A stretch of DNA of 11,546 bases. Origin: CAZEVY01 sp964515555. GTDB lineage: Bacteria; Acidobacteriota; Terriglobia; Bryobacterales; Bryobacteraceae. The notes under the pieces were generated by a model, which was not told where the DNA came from, ran no database searches, and saw only the letters and a list, made by a program, of their open reading frames with translations. Positions within the stretch are counted from its first letter, which is position 1. Every line of letters starts with the position of its first letter. The DNA lies in assembly GCA_964515555.1 (NCBI GenBank), contig CAZEVY010000137.1, positions 1-11,546 on the forward strand, given 5' to 3'. The position numbers and the translations under genes are program-made. Positions 1 through 6,048 of this stretch are shown in pieces.

Positions 1-729
1 CGGCGTCGACTCCGGCAGCGCCGACCAGTCGGGCTGCGCCGTCAGCACCGCCGCGAGAATGTCCGAGATGCTGTCGCCGTCGAAAGGGCGCTTGCCGGTG
101 AGCAGCTCGTAGTAGACGCACCCGAACGCCCACACATCCGCGCGACGGCCTGCGGGCCGTCCCCTCGCTTGCTCCGGCGACATGTACGCCGCCGTCCCCA
201 TCAGCACGCCCGCCTGTGTCGCGGCGACCGTCAGCGTCGGCGACGACGCGCTGGCCCCGGAAATCGGGTCGCCCGCGAGCGCCTTGGCGAGGCCGAAGTC
301 GAGCACCTTCACCTGACCGTCGGGAGTGACCTTGACGTTGGCGGGCTTCAGGTCGCGGTGGACGATGCCTTTCTCGTGCGCCGCCTCGATGGCCTCGGCG
401 ATCTGACGGCAGATGGCGTCAGCTTCGGCGGGCGGCATCGGCCCGGCGGGACTCTCCCCCGGCACCATCTCGAGAACGAGAAACGGTGTGCCCTCGATGT
501 TCTCCATCCCGTAAATCGCCGCGATATTCGGATGATTCAGCGATGCCAGCACCTGCGCTTCGCGCTCGAAGCGCGACAGGCGCTCGCGATCCTGCGCCAG
601 CGCCTCCGGAAGTACTTTGATGGCGACGTCGCGTCCGAGCTTGGTGTCGCGCGCACGATAGACCTCGCCCATCCCGCCGGCGCCGATCTTCTCGACGACC
701 TGGTAGTGTGCGAGCGCGCGGCCGGTCAT
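1..729 (-). CDS. Serine/threonine protein kinase, N-terminal kinase domain (partial, runs off left edge)
   Basis: A Hanks-type Ser/Thr kinase that would phosphorylate proteins from ATP. The frame is open from ATG at 729 to base 1, giving 243 residues with no stop. Visible motifs are the glycine loop G16-A-G-G-M-G21, the ATP lysine K38 (VAIK), helix-C glutamate E57, HRDLKPAN 124-131, DFG 144-146 and the activation-segment end MSPEQ 183-187, followed by D198-V-W. All catalytic residues are present, so the kinase should be active. The start overlaps the stop of the upstream kinase as ATGA (726-729), which points to translational coupling. The segment after the hinge (about residues 91-97) is some five residues shorter than in the neighbouring kinase. 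The C-terminal half lies outside the window; by family habit it could carry a membrane helix and a sensor such as a PD40 propeller or TPR repeats, but this is not seen. Confidence 0.93.
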   Translation of the reverse strand, partial: MTGRALAHYQVVEKIGAGGMGEVYRARDTKLGRDVAIKVLPEALAQDRERLSRFEREAQVLASLNHPNIAAIYGMENIEGTPFLVLEMVPGESPAGPMPPAEADAICRQIAEAIEAAHEKGIVHRDLKPANVKVTPDGQVKVLDFGLAKALAGDPISGASASSPTLTVAATQAGVLMGTAAYMSPEQARGRPAGRRADVWAFGCVYYELLTGKRPFDGDSISDILAAVLTAQPDWSALPESTP

Positions 730-3338
730 TTCTTTTGCGCCGCCCAGTTGATGACCACGGTCATCGGCGTCGGGCTTCCCATGTCGGGGTTCGTATTGAT
801 CAGGAACCGCTGTCCGTCGGCGCTGACGTCGAAGCTGTGAATAAAGGGAGGGCCCGTGACTGCGCGCGTCTGGAACAATTCCTTGGGTCGGCCGGCTTCG
901 AACGTCGTCGCCGTGGCCTTGACGTCGACGGCCATGAGCTTCCTTTCCATGTTCATATAGAAAATCTCGCGGCCATTCCGGCTCCACCGGGGACGATAGC
1001 CGCCGCCGGTCGACACCTGAAACTTTCCCGCAGCCTTGGGAAACGCCTGCGCAAATATCTGCACCTGTCCGGACTCGGTGGACTGGTAGGTGAGCCAGCG
1101 CCCGTCGGGTGAAAACTGACTCAAATTCTGGTCGCCCTCGGTCTGGACGACCGGGAACGGCGTGCGGGCGCCGTCGACGGGAAGGGCCCAAAGATCGACG
1201 CCGGTCTTCTCCGCGAGGACGGAGTACACCAGGTGGCGGCCGTCGGGCGACCAGTCGCCGATGAACTTGCCGAAGGGAGTTTTCAGCAACAACTCGTCCT
1301 CGCCGGCGCCGTTCGCGGGTTTCATGTAAAGGTCTTGCGTTCCGGAGCGGTTCGAAGAAAACGCGATTCGGGAGCCGTCCGGCGACCAGACGGAAACCAT
1401 GTCGACCTGCGGGTGAAAGGTGAAGCGAGTAGCGGCATCGCGTCCCAGCTCGAGCAGCCAGATGTCGCCGGTCGGGTCCGTCCGTGTGATCGCGACCCGC
1501 TTGCCGTCCGGCGATAGTCTGGGTGAGGCGTGATTGTCGGGACGGCCAACCTGATCCAGTTCCTTGCCGGTGCGGTCAAACCACGCGAGCTGGGACACCC
1601 CGGCTCCTCCCAACCGGTACGCCAGCGTGCCGTCGGGCGAGGTCGAGAATGCAGAGTAACCTCCCATGCCCGCGATCATGCCTATTCTCTGTGCCACCGG
1701 AAATGGCTCGCCGGTGAGCTGAAGAGCCCTCAAGTCGAAGGGCTGGGCCATCAACGTCCCGTCGCGCGAGAACACCAAGTGTCCCGCCGACCACATCGCC
1801 ATCGTCCCCCCGAGCAGCACGCGGCGCCGAACCGTCGACGTCGGGCTGTCGTCGAGCGACCCCAACAGGACCGCGCTGTCGTCGTTTTTCTGCGCCGTCA
1901 TCGAGTACAGGAATTGCTTTCCGCCGGGAAGGTAATGGGGCCAGCGATGGCTCACCTCGGTCTTCGGGTCGAAGGCAGTAGCCACGGAAGGTATGCCGCC
2001 GGATGAGGAGACTCGCATCAACGCGCCTCGGTTGGCGGCCGCGAAAAGGATAACGCCGTCGCGGTTCCAGGCGCCACCGCGGGGTGGATTCGCGGCGTCG
2101 CACAGAGTCTGCGGCGGACCGCCGGTGACGTCGACTTTCTTGAGCTTCCCCGATGCGAAGAAACCGACGAAGCGGCTGTCCGGCGACCAGAACGGAAACC
2201 CGGCCTCGTCGGTGCCGGCGAGCGGCTCGGCGTCGAGCGAGTCGAGCGGGCGAATCCACAAGAGGCGCTTGCCGTCGACGGCCGAGACGAAGGCGAGCTT
2301 GCGGCCGTTGGGCGAGATCGTCGGAAAGTCGAGGTTCCTCGATTTGTCGGGCGGGAGGACATGAAAGCGTGTCGTGAGCGCGACCGGCGGCTGCTCGCGG
2401 AAGTGGATGTAGGCGAGGGCGAGGAAAGCGATCAGGGTCGCGGCTAACGCCGCGGGCATCAGGATTGAGGCCGGCCGCGGCTCTGGAGAGCCGCCCCACG
2501 AGTCCTCCAGCATCAGCCGCGCTTCGCCGATGGCCTGGAGCCGGCGACGGGGATCTTTTTCCAGGCAACGGCGAAGGAGAGCGGCGACGCGCGTGGGGAC
2601 ATCGGGGGGAATCACCGGGTCCTTCGTGATCACGTGCGCCAGCGTCTCGGCCGCCGTCTCGCCCGAGTACATCTGCCGCCCCGAGAGCATCTCGGCGACC
2701 ACCACGCCGAACGACCAGATGTCCGCCCGCCGGTCGGCCGACTTGCCCTTGGCCTGCTCGGGCGACATGTACGCCGCCGTGCCGAGAATCATGCCGACGC
2801 GCGTCGCGGCGAGACTCATCGTGGGCGAGTTGGCCACGCTCGAATGCGCGGGCTCGTCGGCGAGCGCCTTGGCGAGTCCGAAGTCGAGCACCTTCACCTT
2901 GCCGTCCGGCGTCACCTTGACGTTGGCGGGTTTCAGGTCGCGGTGGATTATGCCCTTGTCGTGCGCGGCTTCGAGAGCGTCGGCGATCTGGCGGGCATAG
3001 GCGAGCGCTTCGTCGACCGGGAGGGGACCGGCGGCGGTACGATCCGCCAGCGTTCCGCCTTCCACCAGCTCCATCACCAGCGCCCGCCCGCCTTCGGAGT
3101 CTTCGACCCCGTGGAGCGTCGCGATGTTCGGATGATTCAGCGAGGCCAATAACTGCGCTTCGCGCTCGAAGCGCTGCATGCGGGTGGGATCTTCGGAGAG
3201 GATGCCGGGCAGCACCTTCAGCGCGACGTCGCGATTCAGCCGCGGGTCGCGGGCGCGGTAGACCTCGCCCATCCCGCCGGCGCCGAGCATCTCGACAACC
3301 TCGTAGGGGCCGATGCGCGTACCGGGGGCGAGAGGCAT
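726..3338 (-). CDS. Transmembrane Ser/Thr protein kinase with C-terminal TolB/PD40-type beta-propeller
   Basis: An 870-residue receptor-like kinase. The cytoplasmic kinase domain covers about residues 12-280: glycine loop G19-A-G-G-M-G24, K41 (VALK), E60, HRDLKPAN 132-139, DFG 152-154, MSPEQ 191-195 and D206-I-W. A single hydrophobic helix at about 292-313 should cross the inner membrane. The remaining ~540 residues hold repeated PD40/WD40-like blades of the form WSPDG-R-aFxS, such as FPTISPNGRKLAF, VSVWSPDGSRIAFSS and IGDWSPDGRHLVY. They would form a periplasmic propeller that senses a ligand or partner. This architecture is abundant in Acidobacteriota. The gene starts 17 nt after the YmdB-like gene ends and overlaps the next kinase by ATGA, so it sits inside an operon. 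The G-loop region shares an identical 28-nt stretch with the downstream kinase (3259-3286 versus 659-686), so the two are paralogues. Ligand and substrates are unknown. Confidence 0.95.
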   Translation of the reverse strand: MPLAPGTRIGPYEVVEMLGAGGMGEVYRARDPRLNRDVALKVLPGILSEDPTRMQRFEREAQLLASLNHPNIATLHGVEDSEGGRALVMELVEGGTLADRTAAGPLPVDEALAYARQIADALEAAHDKGIIHRDLKPANVKVTPDGKVKVLDFGLAKALADEPAHSSVANSPTMSLAATRVGMILGTAAYMSPEQAKGKSADRRADIWSFGVVVAEMLSGRQMYSGETAAETLAHVITKDPVIPPDVPTRVAALLRRCLEKDPRRRLQAIGEARLMLEDSWGGSPEPRPASILMPAALAATLIAFLALAYIHFREQPPVALTTRFHVLPPDKSRNLDFPTISPNGRKLAFVSAVDGKRLLWIRPLDSLDAEPLAGTDEAGFPFWSPDSRFVGFFASGKLKKVDVTGGPPQTLCDAANPPRGGAWNRDGVILFAAANRGALMRVSSSGGIPSVATAFDPKTEVSHRWPHYLPGGKQFLYSMTAQKNDDSAVLLGSLDDSPTSTVRRRVLLGGTMAMWSAGHLVFSRDGTLMAQPFDLRALQLTGEPFPVAQRIGMIAGMGGYSAFSTSPDGTLAYRLGGAGVSQLAWFDRTGKELDQVGRPDNHASPRLSPDGKRVAITRTDPTGDIWLLELGRDAATRFTFHPQVDMVSVWSPDGSRIAFSSNRSGTQDLYMKPANGAGEDELLLKTPFGKFIGDWSPDGRHLVYSVLAEKTGVDLWALPVDGARTPFPVVQTEGDQNLSQFSPDGRWLTYQSTESGQVQIFAQAFPKAAGKFQVSTGGGYRPRWSRNGREIFYMNMERKLMAVDVKATATTFEAGRPKELFQTRAVTGPPFIHSFDVSADGQRFLINTNPDMGSPTPMTVVINWAAQKK

Positions 3339-3355
3339 GTCCTCGCTATTCTATG

Positions 3356-4132
3356 TCACCGCGAAATCGCCAGCGATTCGATGGCGCGGGCCTTCCCCGT
3401 CGATTCGTCGACATCCACAACCGCTCCGCGCAGCTCCACGCGCCCGCGCGCCGACTCCATCTTCACCGGCATCGACGTGAGGAACCGGTGCAGGATCGCC
3501 TCGCGCTCCACGCCGATGACGGAGTCGTACGGCCCCGTCATTCCGGAGTCGGTCTGGTAGGCGGTGCCGCCGGGCAGCACGCGCGCGTCGGCGGTCGGCA
3601 CGTGGGTGTGCGTTCCGATTACCGCCGAGACGCGCCCGTCGAGGTACCAGCCCATCGCCATTTTCTCGCTGGTTGCCTCGGCGTGGAAGTCGACGAAGCG
3701 CACCCGCACGTCGGCGTCGAGCGACGCGAGTATCTCGTCGGCCTTGCGGAACGGGCAGTCGACCGGCGGCATGTGCGTGCGTCCCTGAAGATTGATCACC
3801 GCGCAGCGCACGCCGGCCGCCTCGGCGATGTACAGCCCCGACCCGGGCGTTCCCGGTGGGTAATTGGCCGGCCGCAGCAGGCGCCGATTCGAATTCAAGT
3901 AGTCGTAGATGTCGCGCTTGTCCCAGACGTGGTTGCCCGTGGTCATCACGTCGACACCGAGCGCGAACAGCTCGGTGGCGATGGCCGGGGTCACCCCGAA
4001 TCCGCCCGCCGAGTTCTCCCCGTTGGCGATCACCAGATCGATGGAGCGCGATTCGCAGACGCCCTTCAGCCGCTCGCCGACGACGGCGCGGCCGGCGGAG
4101 GCGAAGATGTCGCCGATGAAGAGGATTCTCAT
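3356..4132 (-). CDS. ymdB: YmdB/TIGR00282-family metallophosphoesterase
   Basis: A 258-residue calcineurin-like metallophosphoesterase. The Bacillus YmdB homologue is reported to hydrolyse 2',3'-cyclic nucleotides and to affect biofilm choice; that role is family knowledge, not shown here. The metal ligands fall at the positions expected for YmdB: D8 (GDI), E39-N40 (NGEN), N67-H68 (GNHVWD), H150 (FHAE) and H175/H177 (GTHTHVPTAD). The length is normal for the family. The start is ATG at 4132 (MRILFIGDIFASAGR), because that is where the family begins. A longer in-frame extension to 4816 only reads antisense to the frame of the upstream gene and has no family character. The ATG overlaps the stop of the Sua5-type gene (ATGA, 4129-4132), so translation is probably coupled. 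No signal peptide is seen, so the protein is cytoplasmic. Confidence 0.95.
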   Translation of the reverse strand: MRILFIGDIFASAGRAVVGERLKGVCESRSIDLVIANGENSAGGFGVTPAIATELFALGVDVMTTGNHVWDKRDIYDYLNSNRRLLRPANYPPGTPGSGLYIAEAAGVRCAVINLQGRTHMPPVDCPFRKADEILASLDADVRVRFVDFHAEATSEKMAMGWYLDGRVSAVIGTHTHVPTADARVLPGGTAYQTDSGMTGPYDSVIGVEREAILHRFLTSMPVKMESARGRVELRGAVVDVDESTGKARAIESLAISR

Positions 4133-4773
4133 GCGGTCTCGGAGTCCAGGCACTCGGCGATGTCGCGCGTCGAGATGGCCCCTTCCTTGATCACGCGCCA
4201 GAGGGGCTCGGTGATGTCGACGGTTGTACCGGGCGAGCCGGGGCACATGCCGCCGTCGAGCACCAGCGCCAGACGGCCGTCCATGGTGCCGAACACGTCG
4301 ATGCCGCTGCGGCAGGTCGGCTGGCCGGAGATGTTCGCCGACGTCGAGATCAGCGGCTGCGAGAGCTTCTCGAGAATCGCGGTGGCGACGGCCGAGCGCG
4401 GCTGCCGCATCGCCAGGCGCCCGGTGTTGCCGGTGACCTTGAGCGGCACGCGCGCCGACGCCGGCACGATGATGGTCAGCGGTCCGGGCCAGAAGTGCCG
4501 CGCCAGGAGATAGAAGCGAGTCGTGAGAGTCGGGGAGAGTTCCTCGGCCATCATGAGGTCGCTCACCAGGATGGGGAGCGAGCGGTGCACTTCCCTGCCC
4601 TTGGCGACGAATACCTTGCCCACGGCGTGCAGATTGAACGGGTCGGCCACCAGCATGTAGAGCGCGTCGGTGGGAATGGCCACCACTTCGCCGCGGCGGA
4701 CGCAGTCGGCGGCGCGCTCGATCGATTCCGCGGTCGGGTTGTCGGAGTCGATCTCGATGAGGTCGGTTACCAT
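4129..4773 (-). CDS. L-threonylcarbamoyladenylate synthase (Sua5/YrdC/YciO family)
   Basis: A 214-residue cytoplasmic enzyme that should make threonylcarbamoyl-AMP from threonine, bicarbonate and ATP, the first step of t6A modification of ANN-decoding tRNAs. Visible signatures are PTDALY at 34-39, the K58-G-R60 active-site motif, the LAMRQP strand and S145-A-N147 followed by ISG. The length covers the YrdC domain alone; the C-terminal Sua5 domain of longer homologues is absent. The usual PTDTVYGL reads PTDALYML here, so a YciO-like paralogue with another role cannot be excluded. An in-frame TGA eight codons upstream supports ATG at 4773. The Shine-Dalgarno sequence is weak. It is the first gene of a four-gene minus-strand operon and overlaps the next start by ATGA. 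Confidence 0.92.
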   Translation of the reverse strand: MVTDLIEIDSDNPTAESIERAADCVRRGEVVAIPTDALYMLVADPFNLHAVGKVFVAKGREVHRSLPILVSDLMMAEELSPTLTTRFYLLARHFWPGPLTIIVPASARVPLKVTGNTGRLAMRQPRSAVATAILEKLSQPLISTSANISGQPTCRSGIDVFGTMDGRLALVLDGGMCPGSPGTTVDITEPLWRVIKEGAISTRDIAECLDSETA

Positions 4774-4842
4774 GCCAGTCGCCGGGAATAGGTATCAGGG
4801 CCGCTGCGTCTGGCAACCCGGGAGCAGGTGATACAGGTTTCG

Positions 4843-4848
4843 ATTGTA
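4843..4848 (-). promoter_or_regulatory. Candidate -10 box for the sua5-ymdB-kinase operon
   Basis: On the minus strand the hexamer TACAAT (5 of 6 matches to TATAAT) lies about 70 nt upstream of the first start codon at 4773. No good -35 hexamer sits 16-18 nt upstream, so this is only a candidate. It lies in the divergent intergenic region, where a promoter for this operon is expected. Confidence 0.3.
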
Positions 4849-4943
4849 CCGCATGGCCGCGACAGGCGGTGCGCGGCTATCGAGGCCATTCCCGCAGTGC
4901 GCAAGGGGATCATCCGATAAGTGGACAAATCGGCGCGAACCGC

Positions 4944-4972
4944 TTGCGGAGAGCGCCTTTCGCAAGTAAACT
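4944..4972 (+). promoter_or_regulatory. Candidate sigma-70-like promoter for the CBS-domain gene, with a dyad over the spacer
   Basis: TTGCGG (4944-4949), a 17-nt spacer and TAAACT (4967-4972) match the sigma-70 consensus at 3 of 6 and 4 of 6 positions. The start codon is at 5032, giving a leader of about 53 nt. A perfect 6-bp inverted repeat, CTTGCG at 4943-4948 and CGCAAG at 4961-4966, overlaps the -35 box and ends just before the -10 box. It could be an operator, but short dyads occur by chance. Confidence 0.35.
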
Positions 4973-5018
4973 GAGACTGCGTTTTTCCGCGGCGTCCGGC
5001 GCGGCTGCCGTACCAAAC

Positions 5019-5025
5019 AGGGAGG
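5019..5025 (+). promoter_or_regulatory. Shine-Dalgarno site that decides the GTG start of the CBS gene
   Basis: The sequence AGGGAGG ends 6 nt before GTG at 5032. It is the strongest ribosome-binding site in the window and fixes a GTG start for the CBS-domain protein. Confidence 0.75.
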
Positions 5026-5031
5026 CATCGA

Positions 5032-5505
5032 GTGACCGATATCGCCACAGCGGGCGGAATCGCCCACGACACTCTCGCGACGCTTCTGGGCACGAAGGGC
5101 CGCGAAGTCTTTTCGGTGACGCCGGAGGCGTCCGTCTACGAAGCCATAGAGATGATGTCCAACCGCCGCGTCGGCGCGCTGCTGGTGATCTCGGGCGGAC
5201 GGCTCGCCGGCATCGTCTCCGAGCGCGACTATGCCCGCAAGGTCGTCCTGCAAGGCAAACATTCCCGCGAGACGCCGGTCGGCGAGATCATGACGACCGA
5301 TGTCGTGACCGTCTCCCCAGAGCACACCGTCGACCAGTGCATGCGCGTCATGACCGACCGCCGAATCCGCCACCTTCCCGTGGTCGCGGGCGACCGGGTG
5401 GTCGGCGTCATCTCGATCGGCGACCTGGTCAAGTGGATCATCTCGGCGCAGGAGGCGGCCATCAACCACCTGCACAGCTACATCTCGGGCAGCTATCCAG
5501 GCTGA
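5032..5505 (+). CDS. Two-CBS-domain protein (putative adenine-nucleotide-binding regulator)
   Basis: A 157-residue stand-alone CBS pair. CBS1 covers about residues 23-75 and ends in G60-IVSERD66; CBS2 covers about 88-146 and contains HLPVV and G125-VISIGD131. Paired CBS motifs form a Bateman module that, in characterised relatives, binds AMP, ATP or similar ligands and regulates partner proteins. No catalytic or DNA-binding domain is attached, so the partner is unknown. The start is GTG, supported by AGGGAGG 6 nt upstream. The protein is soluble. Its stop lies 5 nt before the next start, so the two genes are probably cotranscribed, although no functional link is evident. Confidence 0.93.
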   Translation: MTDIATAGGIAHDTLATLLGTKGREVFSVTPEASVYEAIEMMSNRRVGALLVISGGRLAGIVSERDYARKVVLQGKHSRETPVGEIMTTDVVTVSPEHTVDQCMRVMTDRRIRHLPVVAGDRVVGVISIGDLVKWIISAQEAAINHLHSYISGSYPG

Positions 5506-5510
5506 CCCGG

Positions 5511-5891
5511 ATGGCCTCGTTCGCCGCCTGCTGCTCACTCGTCGAGCGCTACATCGAAGGCCGCGGCATCCGGGTGGTGGTCCGGGACGTGCCCGACCCG
5601 CTCCTCGGCGACCTCGACGGCGCCGAGATTCACATCGACCATCTGCTCGACGACGAGCAGCGCCTCTTCCTGCTGGTTCACCTGTTCGGCCACACCGTGC
5701 AGTGGAACGTGCATCCCGAGGCCTTCGAACTCGGCCGCCTTCAGACGCCTCCGGTCGACGAGCGTCTGTTGCCGGCCATCGCCGCCTACGAGCGCGAGGC
5801 CGCGGCCTATGGTCTGGCGATGCTCCACCAGGTCGGGGCCGCCGGCCTGGACCAGTGGCTCGCCGCCTACACAGCCCGCGACATCGCCTAA
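5511..5891 (+). CDS. HxxxH-motif protein, possibly ImmA/IrrE-like; truncated by an in-frame TAA
   Basis: A 126-residue reading frame from ATG 5511 to TAA 5889-5891. The region LFLLVHLFGHTVQW contains H57-L-F-G-H61, which resembles the HExxH zinc helix of ImmA/IrrE-type metallopeptidases but lacks the catalytic Glu. A later helix with YEREAAAYGLAML could supply a third ligand. The family call is from general resemblance and is tentative. The stop interrupts what looks like a longer protein: the same frame continues as LLHYYRTGEKRPFDEF and ends at a TAA (6033-6035) just before the next gene. The codon before CTG CTG was probably TAC or TAT (Tyr) mutated to TAA, or the base is an assembly error. 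It begins 5 nt after the CBS gene. The intact protein would be 174 residues. Confidence 0.7.
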   Translation: MASFAACCSLVERYIEGRGIRVVVRDVPDPLLGDLDGAEIHIDHLLDDEQRLFLLVHLFGHTVQWNVHPEAFELGRLQTPPVDERLLPAIAAYEREAAAYGLAMLHQVGAAGLDQWLAAYTARDIA

Positions 5892-6035
5892 CTGCTGCAT
5901 TACTACCGAACCGGCGAGAAACGCCCCTTCGACGAGTTCCCCTGCGCGGATGCACCGGCGATAGAGCCGCGGCCCGTCCCGGTCTTCACGCCCGTCCGGC
6001 GGTCGCATGGGGCCGGCGGCGGAATCGTGGTGTAA
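5892..6035 (+). pseudogene. Orphaned C-terminal tail of the HxxxH protein, beyond the in-frame stop
   Basis: Forty-seven codons in the same frame as the preceding gene, from CTG at 5892 to a TAA at 6033-6035. The translation (LLHYYRTGEKRPFDEF, then an acidic and proline-rich stretch, ending GGGIVV) looks like real protein, and the frame closes 13 nt before the dehydratase start, as expected of a gene end in this compact region. It is probably the original C-terminus cut off by one nonsense change. A consensus error or stop readthrough (the stop is followed by C) are the alternatives. Confidence 0.6.
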
Positions 6036-6048
6036 TGCTCCTCTCGGC

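Noticed and set aside
3353..4513. A 386-codon plus-strand frame opposite ymdB and sua5
   Set aside because: Antisense shadow; both minus-strand genes have complete family motifs and coupled starts.
3356..4816. A 486-codon minus-strand frame upstream-extending the YmdB gene
   Set aside because: Only the last 258 residues are YmdB-like. The extension overlaps the whole Sua5-type gene in another frame and is arginine-rich with no family character.
4869..5891. A 340-codon plus-strand frame through the CBS gene
   Set aside because: It overlaps the well-supported CBS gene in another frame; only its end (from 5511) is the real HxxxH gene.
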